Positions 9,799-20,187 of a stretch of 64,000 nt of DNA are shown here, piece after piece. The DNA lies in NCBI RefSeq assembly GCF_009720385.1, contig NZ_WARX01000001.1, positions 310,001 to 374,000 of the forward strand, read 5' to 3'. This DNA comes from Catellatospora vulcania. Lineage in GTDB: Bacteria; Actinomycetota; Actinomycetes; Mycobacteriales; Micromonosporaceae. Under the pieces are notes generated by a model. It was not told the origin of the DNA. It searched no databases and saw nothing but the letters and a program-made list of their open reading frames with translations. The position numbers were made by a program, and so were the translations under genes. Numbering within the stretch: position 1 is the first letter of the stretch; each line of letters opens with the position of its first letter.

Positions 9799-11385
9799 TC
9801 AGGCGGTGAGGTCGTAGCGGAGGACGGGGGACAGGCCGGTGCCGTCGGCGGTGCCCTCGATGACGACCGAGGCGGCGCGGCCGCGGTGGGTCAGCGTGGC
9901 CATGGCGCTGCCGAAGTACGGCCGGTCGTAGGCCTTCCAGCGCACGCCGGGACGGGGCACCCCGAACAGGCGGGCGACCAGCGCCGCCGGGCCGGACAGC
10001 GCTCGCCACCAGCCCACCCGTAGCAGCGTGCGCATGACGCCCTGGATGCTCTGGTGCAGCGGCGAGCAGGTGATCTGGTGCACGGTCGCGGTCGCGCCGG
10101 GAATGGCGGCACGGGCGACGTACGAGTGGTGCACGTCGCCGCCGAGCACGCTGACCGTGGCCGGTCCCCGCACCGCGGCGATCAGGGCGGTCAGCTCGTC
10201 GAAGGAGTGCCCGACCGCGGCCCAGTGCTCCAGGTCGTACTTCTGGCGCAGGCGCTCCATGCCGGGCCGTTTCGCGGCCAGCACCTCGATCACGGCCTCG
10301 CCGTGGTGGATCGTGGGCGCCAGCAGCCAGGGCAGCGAGCAGGCCAGCACGAGGTGGTCGCAGTCGGCGCGGGCCTGCTCGGCGAGGTCGTCCCAGTGCT
10401 CCTGGGGCCACATCCGGCGCTCCGGCCCGTCGATCACCCGGTTGCCGCGGCAGTCGAGCATGACCAGCCGGGTCCGGCCGACGTCGACGGTGTACCCCCA
10501 GGGGTAGGGGTCCGGTCCGGCGGGCGTGGCGACCCGCTCGGCGAACTCGGTCAGCACCGCGGTGGCGTCCTCGCCGGCCCGGATGCGCCCCCACACCGGA
10601 TCGCGGCCGAGCTGGTCCGGGGTCAGGTTGCCGAGGTGCTGGAACAGCCAGTAGGAGGCGATCCCGGTGGTGCTGCGCTCGTCCCACCAGGGCTCGCGGC
10701 GGACCTCGGCGAGCCAGGCGGCCGAGGAGTTCCAGTCGTCCATGATCTCGTGGTCGTCGAAGATCATCACGCTGGGCACGGTGGACAGCAGCCAGCGGAC
10801 CGGCATCTCGGTCCACGACTCGTGGTAGAGGTGCACGTACTCGGCGAAGGTGACGACGTGTCCCTCCGGCGCCGACTCCGGGCGAGTCTGCCCCGTCAGC
10901 CAGCTGCGGGTGGGCGCGGACAGCCCGTCGGCGTAGATCTGGTCGCCGATCAGCGCCAGCAGGTCGGGCAGGTGCGCCTGCCCGGTCCGGGCCTGTGCCA
11001 GCAGCCGGTGCCCGAGCGCCTCCAGGGCGTCCGGATCGTGCCCGGCCTCGGCGTGCGTCTGGGCGCTGGCCTCCCGGCAGGAGCCGAAAGCGATCACCGC
11101 GTCGGCCGCTTCCGGATCGCGGATGGTGATCAAGGAATCGGGGTATCCCGGCAGCGGCCACACGGCCGCGCCGTCGAGTTCGACGGCGTACGCACTCGCA
11201 CCGACCGGCAGCCCGGCCAGCACCACCAGCCCCACGTGCACCCCGAACGCCTCAAAAGTGTCCGACGTCACGTCGGCCCCACCGGCTCGCACGCGCACCT
11301 GCGCCGGTTGGTCGGTCTGTACCCAGATGACCGCCTGGTCACCGTCGACGCGGCGCAGGAGGGGGCCGAGGAGGAGGTTCGCCAC
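9799..11385 (-). CDS. PhoD-like alkaline phosphatase/phosphodiesterase family protein
   Basis: A 528-aa metallophosphatase of the PhoD family. Metal-ligand motifs are visible in order: IAFGSCREAS, ALIGDQIYADG, MIFDDHEIMDDWN and LGGDVHHSYVARA. The N-terminal ~100 residues form the Fn3-like domain usual in the family. No signal peptide or twin-arginine motif precedes the start, so this member may be cytoplasmic, unlike secreted Bacillus PhoD. The start is GTG 11385, chosen because GGAGG lies 8 nt upstream on the minus strand; a much longer open frame on this strand is a by-product of high GC. It converges with the ABC cluster and is divergent from ftsY. Its physiological substrate is unknown. 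Confidence 0.88.
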   Translation of the reverse strand: MANLLLGPLLRRVDGDQAVIWVQTDQPAQVRVRAGGADVTSDTFEAFGVHVGLVVLAGLPVGASAYAVELDGAAVWPLPGYPDSLITIRDPEAADAVIAFGSCREASAQTHAEAGHDPDALEALGHRLLAQARTGQAHLPDLLALIGDQIYADGLSAPTRSWLTGQTRPESAPEGHVVTFAEYVHLYHESWTEMPVRWLLSTVPSVMIFDDHEIMDDWNSSAAWLAEVRREPWWDERSTTGIASYWLFQHLGNLTPDQLGRDPVWGRIRAGEDATAVLTEFAERVATPAGPDPYPWGYTVDVGRTRLVMLDCRGNRVIDGPERRMWPQEHWDDLAEQARADCDHLVLACSLPWLLAPTIHHGEAVIEVLAAKRPGMERLRQKYDLEHWAAVGHSFDELTALIAAVRGPATVSVLGGDVHHSYVARAAIPGATATVHQITCSPLHQSIQGVMRTLLRVGWWRALSGPAALVARLFGVPRPGVRWKAYDRPYFGSAMATLTHRGRAASVVIEGTADGTGLSPVLRYDLTA

Positions 11386-11496
11386 GCGGACATCCTCCGT
11401 GATCGGGGCGGTGGGGACCAGGGCCGGGGCTGTCGTATCGGCGCGCGCGGCCTCCGGTGTCAGCCGGACGCCCTCAGGTTTGAGAGGATGCCGAGC

Positions 11497-12744
11497 ATGA
11501 AAGACGCGCTCGTCCCCGTACTCGTGGTCATCGGCCTGCTGCTGCTGGCCGGGCTGACGCTGTTCCTGGTCCGCCGGCCGCGCCGCGGCACGCTGCCGGA
11601 GGCGCCCGCGGGCGAGCAGCGTCCGGGGATCGAGCGCGGGGAGCAGATCCCGCCCAGCGTGATCACGGCCCCGGCGCCGGAGAAGCCGACGCCCGAGAAG
11701 GCCGCGCCGGGTAAGCCGGCCGTCGTGCCCGCACCGGCCCCGCCCGCGCCCGCGGAGACGGCCCCGCCGGTCGAGGTCGCGCCGCCGAAGCCGGCCGCGC
11801 CGGAGATCGAGACGCCCGAGCCGACCGCGGGCCGCCTGGTGCGCCTGCGCGCCCGGCTGTCGCGGTCGCAGAACGTCTTCGGCAAGGGCCTGCTCGGCCT
11901 GCTCTCCCGCGACCACCTGGACGACGACGCGTGGGACGAGGTCGAGGAGAGCCTGATCAGCGCGGACGTGGGCGTGCAGGCGACCACCGAGATCGTGGCG
12001 AAGCTGCGCGAGCGCACCCGCGTGCTGGGCACCCGCAACACCGCCGAGCTGCGTACGCTGCTGACCGAGGAGCTGACCGAGGCCCTCGACCCGAAGATGG
12101 ACCGCTCGCTGCACACCGGCGTCGTCGACGGAAAGCCCTCGGTGATCCTGGTCGTCGGCGTGAACGGCGCGGGCAAGACCACCAGCTGCGGCAAGATCGC
12201 CCGGGTGCTGGTGGCCGACGGTCACACCGTGGTGCTGGGCGCGGCCGACACCTTCCGCGCGGCCGCGGCCGACCAGCTGGCCACCTGGGCCAGCCGGGTC
12301 GGCGCGCAGGTCGTCCGGGGTCCGGAGGGCGGCGACCCGGCCGCGGTCGCGTTCGACGCGGTCAAGAAGGGCATCGACGCGGGCGTAGACACCGTGCTCA
12401 TCGACACCGCGGGCCGGCTGCAGAACAAGGTCGGCCTGATGGACGAGCTGGGCAAGATCAAGCGCGTGGTGGAGAAGCACGGCCCGGTCTCGGAGACCCT
12501 GCTGGTGCTCGACGCGACCGCAGGACAGAATGGGTTGAGCCAGGCTCGGGTCTTCACCGAGGTCGCCGACGTCACCGGCGTGGTGCTCACTAAATTGGAC
12601 GGCACGGCGAAGGGCGGTATCGTGATCGCGGTGCAGCGTGCTCTCGGCATTCCGGTGAAGCTGGTCGGCCTCGGCGAGGGTCCCGACGATCTGGCGCCCT
12701 TCGACCCCGCTCAGTTCGTCTCCGCCCTGCTGGGCGACGAGTGA
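11497..12744 (+). CDS. ftsY: Signal recognition particle receptor FtsY
   Basis: A 415-aa SRP receptor GTPase that docks ribosome-SRP complexes at the membrane. One N-terminal hydrophobic helix (about residues 6-24, VPVLVVIGLLLLAGLTLFLV) is typical of actinobacterial FtsY. A Pro/Ala/Glu-rich linker follows (about 30-115), then the N domain and the G domain with G1 GVNGAGKTTSCGK (near 218), DTFRAAAADQL, DTAGRLQNK and TKLDGTAKGG. ATG 11497 is preferred over in-frame ATG 11488 because GAGAGG (11482-11487) is correctly spaced only for the former. In many actinomycetes ftsY follows smc; here about 10 kb of other genes separate them. Its partner Ffh is encoded at 18292. Confidence 0.96.
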   Translation: MKDALVPVLVVIGLLLLAGLTLFLVRRPRRGTLPEAPAGEQRPGIERGEQIPPSVITAPAPEKPTPEKAAPGKPAVVPAPAPPAPAETAPPVEVAPPKPAAPEIETPEPTAGRLVRLRARLSRSQNVFGKGLLGLLSRDHLDDDAWDEVEESLISADVGVQATTEIVAKLRERTRVLGTRNTAELRTLLTEELTEALDPKMDRSLHTGVVDGKPSVILVVGVNGAGKTTSCGKIARVLVADGHTVVLGAADTFRAAAADQLATWASRVGAQVVRGPEGGDPAAVAFDAVKKGIDAGVDTVLIDTAGRLQNKVGLMDELGKIKRVVEKHGPVSETLLVLDATAGQNGLSQARVFTEVADVTGVVLTKLDGTAKGGIVIAVQRALGIPVKLVGLGEGPDDLAPFDPAQFVSALLGDE

Positions 12745-12777
12745 CGAGCCGACGAGCGACGAGCAGCTGACGAGTCC

Positions 12778-13584
12778 ATGGTGACAGCCCCTTTCCAGGA
12801 TCCCACCGAGATCCCGCTGCGTGGCGGAAACGTCAGCACGGTGGTGCGGGTCGGCGAGACGGTCCGGCGCAACGCCGGTCCGTGGACGCCGACCGTGCAT
12901 GCCCTGCTGCGCCATCTCGAGTACGCCGGGTTCACCGGTTCCCCCCGCGCCCTCGGCATGGACGAGCAGAACCGCGAGGTCCTGTCCTACCTGCCGGGCG
13001 AGTGCGGGGAGTACCCGCTGGCCCCGCACTGGGTCACCGACGAGGCGCTGGTCACCGTCGCCACCATGCTGCGCATGTTCCACGACGCGCAGGCGGGTTT
13101 CCGCACGCCGCCGGGCGGAGTGTGGCGCTCGTTCGGGCCGCCCCCGCCGGACGCGGAGATCATCTGCCACCACGACGCCGCCCCGCACAACGTCATCTGG
13201 CGGCCGGACGGCACCCTCGCGATGATCGACTTCGACCTGGCGTCGCCCGGTTCGCGCATCTACGACGTCGCCTACGCCGCCTGGACCTGGGTGCCGATCT
13301 TCAGCGACCGGGACTCGATCACGCTCGGCTGGCACCGGCCCGACCGGCCGCGCCGACTGCGCCTGTTCGCCGACGCGTACGGGCTGATCCCGCGCGACCG
13401 GCACCGGCTCGTGCGGACCATCCGCAAGCGCATCGTGGACCACGTCGAGGGCATCCGCCGCCTCGCCACTGCGGGGGAGCCGGCGTTCGTACGGATCGTG
13501 CAGAAGGGCCACCTTCGTCGGCCGCTTCGCGACCTTCGGCTGATTGACTACGAGCGGTACACGCTGGAGCACGCGCTGCGCTGA
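12778..13584 (+). CDS. Aminoglycoside-phosphotransferase-like kinase family protein
   Basis: A 268-aa protein of the APH/choline-kinase fold. The catalytic loop is ICHHDAAPHNVIWR (Brenner-type HxDxxxxN) and the metal-binding aspartate lies in AMIDFDLASPGSRIYDVAYAAW. The N-terminal ATP lobe is short (about 90 residues), as in many environmental homologues. Such proteins phosphorylate small molecules, and true antibiotic resistance cannot be inferred. It begins 33 bp after the ftsY stop, in a spacer made of repeated CGACGAG units (about 12735-12776), with no obvious ribosome site. A GlnR-controlled operon starts downstream. Confidence 0.82.
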   Translation: MVTAPFQDPTEIPLRGGNVSTVVRVGETVRRNAGPWTPTVHALLRHLEYAGFTGSPRALGMDEQNREVLSYLPGECGEYPLAPHWVTDEALVTVATMLRMFHDAQAGFRTPPGGVWRSFGPPPPDAEIICHHDAAPHNVIWRPDGTLAMIDFDLASPGSRIYDVAYAAWTWVPIFSDRDSITLGWHRPDRPRRLRLFADAYGLIPRDRHRLVRTIRKRIVDHVEGIRRLATAGEPAFVRIVQKGHLRRPLRDLRLIDYERYTLEHALR

Positions 13585-13607
13585 AACGCGCCATGAATGG
13601 TCTCCTC

Positions 13608-13659
13608 ACGTGTGAACATTTCTTCACACGTACGAAACAGATCGTGACGTGCCGGAAAC
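13608..13659 (+). promoter_or_regulatory. Tandem GlnR-like operator upstream of amtB
   Basis: Two half-site pairs match the actinomycete GlnR pattern GTNAC-N6-GAAAC: TTCAC-N6-GAAAC at 13623-13638 and GTGAC-N6-GAAAC at 13644-13659, 21 bp apart. A 9-bp inverted repeat ACGTGTGAA/TTCACACGT (13608-13631) overlaps the first. amtB-glnK-glnD is a classical GlnR target in Streptomyces, so nitrogen-limited activation is inferred. The boxes lie about 174 bp before the amtB start, leaving room for promoter and leader. Confidence 0.72.
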
Positions 13660-13832
13660 CGAGCAGCGTCACTGCGCGAAACAGGGGTTGGCGATGCTGC
13701 CCCCCAACCAGCACCGATGGCACTGCGGCGATCGGGCGGGGATGACACGACGAGCGGCCTGCCGACACGGCGACGCCACGACGGTCGACCTCGGGGCTGG
13801 CTGGGAGGAACCCACTCACTTAGGAGGGCAGC

Positions 13833-15605
<1,773 letters not shown>

Positions 15606-15638
15606 CGCAGTAGTCGCAACAACCTGAAAGAGGACCAC

Positions 15639-17915
15639 ATGGGCCCGGGGAACGTCGTAGCTTCCGCATCGGACAGCGCGGCGGGCCCCGGGCCCGACTA
15701 CGCTCGGCTCGCCCTGCGCGAGCAGTCCTCCATCGGCCCGGCCGCGCGCCTGGCCCGAGCCGACGCGCTCGACGCCTGGCTGCGGCGGCTGATGCCCGAC
15801 GGCGTCACCGGGGTCGCCCTGGTGGCCGTCGGCGGGCTGGGCCGCCGCGAGTGCACCCCGCACGGCGACCTGGACCTGATCCTGGTGCACGCCGGGGTGC
15901 CGCGGGTCGACGAGCTGGCCGCGTCGCTGTGGTATCCGATCTGGGACGCCCGGATGGGCCTGGACCACTCCACCCGCACCGTCGCCGAGTCGCTCGACGC
16001 GGCGCACGACGACGTCAAGGTGGCCCTCGGGCTGCTCGACGCCCGCCACATCGCCGGTGATCCGGCACTGTCCGCCCAGCTCAGCCGCGCCGCCGTGGAC
16101 CAGTGGCGGCGCACCGCGCGCCGCCAGCTGCTGCGGCTGCGGGAACTGGTCGAGGAGCGCCACGCGGCACACGGCGAGCTGGCATACCTGCTCGAAGGCG
16201 ACGTGAAGGAGGCCGCCGGCGGCCTGCGCGACGTCGGCGTGCTGCGCGGCATCGGCGTCGCCGGGGTGGCCGACGCGCTGCCGCCCCAGGTGCGCGCCGC
16301 CGCCACCCGCCTGCTCGATGTGCGCGACGCGCTGCACGTCAGCATCGGCCGGCGCAACGACCGGCTGCGGGCACAGGAGCGCCTCCAGGTGGCGGAGCTG
16401 CTCGGGCTGGCCGACGGCGACACGCTGCTGCGCCGGATCGGGCTCGACGCCCGCGCCGTGTCCTGGTCGCTGACCGACGCGTGGCGCTCAGTGCAGCGCT
16501 GGCACGCCGCCGGCATCCGCAACGGCGACCCGCGCGCCCGCGAGGCGGTGTCCGTACGCCGCCCGATCGCCCGTGACGTGGTCGCCGCGGACGGCGAGAT
16601 CGTGCTGGCCCGCGCCGCCGTCGGCCCGCACCCCGACCCGTCGCTGTCGTTGCGCGTGGCGGCCGCCGCGGCCCAGCACCAGATGCCCATCGCCCGCGCC
16701 ACGCTGGAATGGCTGGCCCGCTTCTGCCCGCCGCTGCCGACCCCGTGGCCGGCCTCGGCCCGTACCGCCCTGCTGACCCTGCTCGGCGCCGGCACCGGCC
16801 TGGTGACGGCCTGGGAGGCCTGCGACCGGTTCGGTCTCACCTCGGCCTGGCTGCCACAGTGGACCCGGCTGCGGGGCACCCCGCAGCACCACCCGGTACA
16901 CCGCTTCACCCTCGACCGGCACCTGGTGCAGGCCGCCGCGAACGCCGCCACCTGGTCGCGCGAGGTGGCCCGGCCGGACCTGCTGGTGCTCGGCGCGCTG
17001 CTGCACGACGTCGGCAAGGGCCTGCCCGGCGACCACAGCGAGGTCGGCGCGGAGCTGGCCCGCGAGATCGCCACCGCGATCGGCCTGCCGTCCGCGGACG
17101 TGGACACCATCGCCACGCTGGTGCGATACCACCTGGTGCTGCCCGACACCGCGACCCGGCGCGACCTCGACGACCCGGCGACCATCAATTACGTCGCCAA
17201 GCTCGTCGGGGACACCGGCACCCTCGAACTGCTGCAGATGCTCGCGCGCGCCGACGCCCAGGCCACCGGTCCGGCCGCCTGGTCGGCGTGGAAGTCCAAG
17301 CTCATCGACGACCTGTGCCTACGGGTACACAAGGTGCTCGGCGGCGGCCAGCTGCCCGAACCCACCCCGCCGGACCCGGCGCTGCTGGCCGGGCCGCTGC
17401 CGGTGGTGCAGGTCGCCGACGACTGGGTGGCGCTGGCCGCGCACGACCGGGTCGGCCTGCTCGCCGCGGTCGCCGGCTGCCTGGCCACGCACAAGCTGGA
17501 GATCGTCGCCGCGGGCACGTCCACCATGGGCGAGCGGGCCATCATCGAATGCGCCGTCAACAACCGGTACGGCGCCCCGCCCGACCGGGAGCTGCTCGCG
17601 GCGGACCTGCGCCGGGTCGGGCTGGACCAGTTGCCGCTGCCGCGCCGCCTGGGCAGCGCGGGCAGTCGCAAGCCGGCCGCCGGGGCCGAGCCGCGGGTGA
17701 TCTGGGGCGAGGCCACCGGGGCGACGCTGCTGGAACTGCGCGCCACGGACTCACCCGGCCTGCTCTTCCGGGTCACCTCGGCGCTGGCCGAACTCGGCGT
17801 CGACGTCCGCACCGCCCGGGTCTCCACCCTCGGCGCCGACGTCGTCGACGCCTTCTACCTGGTCGGAGACGTCGACCGCGACGCCGTCGAAGCCGCCGTC
17901 CTCGTCGCCGCCTGA
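15639..17915 (+). CDS. glnD: PII nucleotidyltransferase (uridylyl/adenylyl-transferase) GlnD
   Basis: A 758-aa bifunctional enzyme that modifies and demodifies PII. The nucleotidyltransferase motif GGLGRRECTPHGDLDLILVH lies near residues 62-82. The HD demodifying domain shows LLHDVGKGLPGDHSEVG near 452, with supporting VRYHLVLPD. Two C-terminal ACT domains follow (about 590-665 and 690-758, GLLAAVAGCLATHKLEIVAA and SPGLLFRVTSALAELG), the likely glutamine sensors. It is shorter than E. coli GlnD (about 890 aa), as is usual in actinobacteria, where the enzyme adenylylates GlnK Tyr51. The ATG is preceded by GAGGA, and the gene starts 33 bp after glnK, so the three genes form one operon. Confidence 0.95.
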   Translation: MGPGNVVASASDSAAGPGPDYARLALREQSSIGPAARLARADALDAWLRRLMPDGVTGVALVAVGGLGRRECTPHGDLDLILVHAGVPRVDELAASLWYPIWDARMGLDHSTRTVAESLDAAHDDVKVALGLLDARHIAGDPALSAQLSRAAVDQWRRTARRQLLRLRELVEERHAAHGELAYLLEGDVKEAAGGLRDVGVLRGIGVAGVADALPPQVRAAATRLLDVRDALHVSIGRRNDRLRAQERLQVAELLGLADGDTLLRRIGLDARAVSWSLTDAWRSVQRWHAAGIRNGDPRAREAVSVRRPIARDVVAADGEIVLARAAVGPHPDPSLSLRVAAAAAQHQMPIARATLEWLARFCPPLPTPWPASARTALLTLLGAGTGLVTAWEACDRFGLTSAWLPQWTRLRGTPQHHPVHRFTLDRHLVQAAANAATWSREVARPDLLVLGALLHDVGKGLPGDHSEVGAELAREIATAIGLPSADVDTIATLVRYHLVLPDTATRRDLDDPATINYVAKLVGDTGTLELLQMLARADAQATGPAAWSAWKSKLIDDLCLRVHKVLGGGQLPEPTPPDPALLAGPLPVVQVADDWVALAAHDRVGLLAAVAGCLATHKLEIVAAGTSTMGERAIIECAVNNRYGAPPDRELLAADLRRVGLDQLPLPRRLGSAGSRKPAAGAEPRVIWGEATGATLLELRATDSPGLLFRVTSALAELGVDVRTARVSTLGADVVDAFYLVGDVDRDAVEAAVLVAA

Positions 17916-17987
17916 CCAACCGCCACCCCCGTCCCGCCCGTGTCCCGCCCGGCGCGAATCCGGTCGAGCCGGGCCGGGTTCGCGCGT

Positions 17988-18054
17988 CAAGATCGCTGTT
18001 TCCGGTCACGATCTGCGGTTGGACCACAGGTTTTGACCGGAAACGGCGATCTTG
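17988..18054. repeat. Intergenic hairpin, family B copy 1
   Basis: Arms 17988-18008 and 18034-18054 pair over 21 bp with one wobble mismatch. The outer arm begins CAAGATCGCTGTTT and the centre holds GCGGTTGGACC. Relatives occur at 25089-25151, 33416-33482 and 56060-56124, with a looser one at 19879-19943. It stands in the 376-bp gene-free stretch between glnD and ffh (17916-18291). The remainder of that stretch is GC-rich sequence with no recognisable gene, so it is a candidate end of the amtB operon transcript. Confidence 0.85.
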
Positions 18055-18291
18055 GAGGTCCGATCGCGCTGACGGCGACGGCGCGGCGGGGCGGCGCGCG
18101 GCCGGGGCGGCGGGGGAAGGCGCGGTGGCGCGGGTCGACGTGGCGCGGGTGGGGCGGTTCGGCGGGTTGGTGCGGTGGGTAGGCGGGGACTGGACGGCAG
18201 TGGGATCGGGCGGTGAGGGCAGCGGCTACCCTTACCAGGGCTGCCTGTGGCCGCTCATTCAGACGAACTCGACCATTGGGGATGTTGCGCT

Positions 18292-19854
18292 GTGTTTGAC
18301 ACCCTGAGCGACCGGCTCTCCGGCATCTTCTCCAAGCTGCGGAGCAAGGGCCGGCTCACCGACGCCGACGTGGACGCCACCGCCCGGGAGATCCGGCTGG
18401 CGCTGCTGGAGGCGGATGTCGCCCTGCCGGTGGTGAAGGCCTTCATCTTCCGGCTCAAGGAACGGGCGCGCGGCGCGCAGGTCTCGCAGGCGCTCAACCC
18501 GGCCCAGCAGATCATCAAGATCGTGCACGAGGAGCTGGTGGCGGTCCTCGGGGGAGAGGCGCGGCGGCTCCAGTTCGCCAAGCAGCCGCCCACGGTGATC
18601 ATGCTGGCCGGTCTGCAGGGTTCCGGTAAGACCACCCTGGCCGGCAAGCTCGCCCGCTGGCTCAAGGCCCAGGGCAACCAGCCGCTGCTGGTCGCCTGCG
18701 ACCTCCAGCGCCCCAACGCCGTCAACCAGCTGCAGGTGCTCGGCCAGCGCGCGGGCGTCGAGGTGTACGCGCCGGAGCCCGGCAACGGCACCGGCGACCC
18801 GGTGCAGGTCGCCAAGGACTCGATCGAGCACGCGCGCCGCCACATGCGCGACATCGTGATCGTCGACACCGCCGGCCGCCTCGGCATCGACACCGAGATG
18901 ATGGCGCAGGCCGCCGCGATCCGCGACGCGGTCAACCCCGACGAGGTCATCTTCGTCATCGACGCGATGGTCGGCCAGGACGCCGTGGCCACCGCGGAGG
19001 CGTTCCGCGACGGCGTCGGCATCACCGGTGTCGTGCTCTCCAAGCTCGACGGCGACGCCCGCGGCGGTGCGGCCCTGTCCGTACGCGAGGTCACCGGCCA
19101 GCCGATCCTGTTCGCGTCGACCGGCGAGAAGCTGGAGGACTTCGACGTCTTCCACCCCGACCGGATGGCCAGCCGCATCCTCGGCATGGGCGACGTGCTG
19201 ACCCTCATCGAGCAGGCCGAGCAGGCCTTCGACGAGGATCAGAAGGAGAAGATGGCGGCGAAGCTGCTCGGGGGCGAGCAGTTCACGCTGGAGGACTTCC
19301 TGGACCAGCTCATCGCCGTACGCCGGATGGGTCCCATCGCGAACCTGCTGGGCATGATGCCGGGCATGGGCCAGATGAAGGACCAGCTGGCCGAGCTGGA
19401 CGACAGCCACTTCGACAAGGTCACCGCGATCATCCGCTCGATGACCCCGGGCGAGCGCACCACGCCGAAGATCCTCAACGGCTCGCGCCGGGCTCGGATC
19501 GCCCGCGGCTCCGGGGTCACCGTCACCGACGTGAACCAACTGCTCAACCGCTTCGAGCAGGCGCAGAAGATGATGAAGCAGATGGGCGGCATGATGGGCC
19601 TGCCCGGCGGAGGCCGCCGCAAGGCGACCAAGTCGCCTAAGAACAAGCGCAAGGGCACCAAGAGCGGCGGCGGCCCGCGCGGCGGCTTCCCGGCCGGTCT
19701 GCCCGGCATGGGCGGCGGCATGCCGCAACTGCCCCCGGGCATGGACCCGGCGGCGCTGGAGCAGCAGATGGGGATGGGTGGCGGCAGCCCGTTCAAGGCC
19801 CCGAAGCTCGACTTCGGCAAGCTCATGAAGGGCGACAAGGACAAGGACAAGTAA
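18292..19854 (+). CDS. ffh: Signal recognition particle protein Ffh (SRP54)
   Basis: A 520-aa SRP GTPase that binds signal sequences and SRP RNA. The N domain starts MFDTLSDRLSGIFSKLR. G1 is GLQGSGKTTLAGK (near residue 104), with DTAGRLGIDTEM and SKLDGDARGG. The M domain (about 325-435) carries the RNA-binding stretch TPKILNGSRRARIARGSGV and methionine-rich helices, and ends in a Gly/Met/Pro/Lys-rich tail of about 90 residues, longer than the E. coli protein. GTG 18292 gives the family-standard N-terminus, with GGGG about 10 nt upstream; an upstream in-frame ATG (18247) would add unrelated residues. The receptor FtsY is at 11497. Confidence 0.96.
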   Translation: MFDTLSDRLSGIFSKLRSKGRLTDADVDATAREIRLALLEADVALPVVKAFIFRLKERARGAQVSQALNPAQQIIKIVHEELVAVLGGEARRLQFAKQPPTVIMLAGLQGSGKTTLAGKLARWLKAQGNQPLLVACDLQRPNAVNQLQVLGQRAGVEVYAPEPGNGTGDPVQVAKDSIEHARRHMRDIVIVDTAGRLGIDTEMMAQAAAIRDAVNPDEVIFVIDAMVGQDAVATAEAFRDGVGITGVVLSKLDGDARGGAALSVREVTGQPILFASTGEKLEDFDVFHPDRMASRILGMGDVLTLIEQAEQAFDEDQKEKMAAKLLGGEQFTLEDFLDQLIAVRRMGPIANLLGMMPGMGQMKDQLAELDDSHFDKVTAIIRSMTPGERTTPKILNGSRRARIARGSGVTVTDVNQLLNRFEQAQKMMKQMGGMMGLPGGGRRKATKSPKNKRKGTKSGGGPRGGFPAGLPGMGGGMPQLPPGMDPAALEQQMGMGGGSPFKAPKLDFGKLMKGDKDKDK

Positions 19855-19878
19855 GGTCCCGTAGCCCACGCGGTTTTT

Positions 19879-19943
19879 GAAGATCGCCACCTCAGGGTCC
19901 GCAACCGGTCACCCCCCGACGCCGGCCTGAGGTGGCGATCTTC
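19879..19943. terminator. Perfect 18-bp hairpin after ffh, related to family B
   Basis: GAAGATCGCCACCTCAGG (19879-19896) pairs perfectly with 19926-19943. It lies 24 bp after the ffh stop and between convergent genes, so a bidirectional terminator is likely. TTTTT precedes the left arm (19874-19878), which would be a U-tract only for minus-strand transcripts. The outer AAGATCGC is shared with the family B hairpins. Confidence 0.7.
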
Positions 19944-19964
19944 GTCTGCATGGGATCGATGCAT

Positions 19965-20032
19965 GCAGTCGGGGAGGCGCCGACACAGTTGCTGACTGCC
20001 ATCACTCAGCTGTGTCGACGCCCCGCGCCTGC
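19965..20032. repeat. Imperfect intergenic palindrome
   Basis: GCGCCGACACAG on the left faces CTGTGTCGACGC on the right, flanked by further partly pairing bases. Together with the hairpin at 19879-19943 and the LexA-like box at 20041 it fills the 333-bp stretch between convergent ffh and the membrane-protein gene, where I see no credible coding sequence. Confidence 0.55.
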
Positions 20033-20040
20033 ATCCATTA

Positions 20041-20056
20041 TCGAACACATGTTCGA
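20041..20056. promoter_or_regulatory. Perfect SOS box (LexA site)
   Basis: TCGAACACATGTTCGA matches the Gram-positive/mycobacterial LexA consensus CGAAC-N4-GTTCG on both halves. No divergent or downstream DNA-damage gene is visible: ffh ends 187 bp to the left and the membrane-protein gene ends 131 bp to the right, both pointing towards it. It is therefore an orphan site or controls an unrecognised short transcript. Confidence 0.6.
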
Positions 20057-20187
20057 ACAAGGCAAGCCATCGTGCTCGATCCGTCGGTCACGACCTCTTC
20101 CGGGTGACAACTGGCGAGATCGCCGACGAGCCGGCAGGGCAGAACCCGGAACCCAGGCCCGTCGCGACAGCGCGCCCAGCGCGGCTC

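Noticed and set aside
12735..12777. CGACGAG repeats between ftsY and the phosphotransferase gene as a regulatory array.
   Set aside because: Short, in a spacer of 33 bp, and probably slippage; no symmetrical or known site.
9799..13572. A 1257-residue open frame on the minus strand covering ftsY and the phosphotransferase gene.
   Set aside because: Only 9799-11385 has family similarity (PhoD-like). The upstream part is a shadow of ftsY and the phosphotransferase gene on the plus strand and has arginine/histidine-rich, non-biological composition.
12778..13584. Phosphotransferase as an aminoglycoside-resistance gene.
   Set aside because: The fold is shared by many housekeeping kinases, and nothing in the sequence or context points to drug substrates.
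17988..18054. Short peptides read through family B hairpins (such as RPQVLTxNSDL-like words at four places).
   Set aside because: The repeated peptide comes from the repeated DNA. No shared start codon, ribosome site or frame is kept, and the palindromic DNA explains the pattern better.
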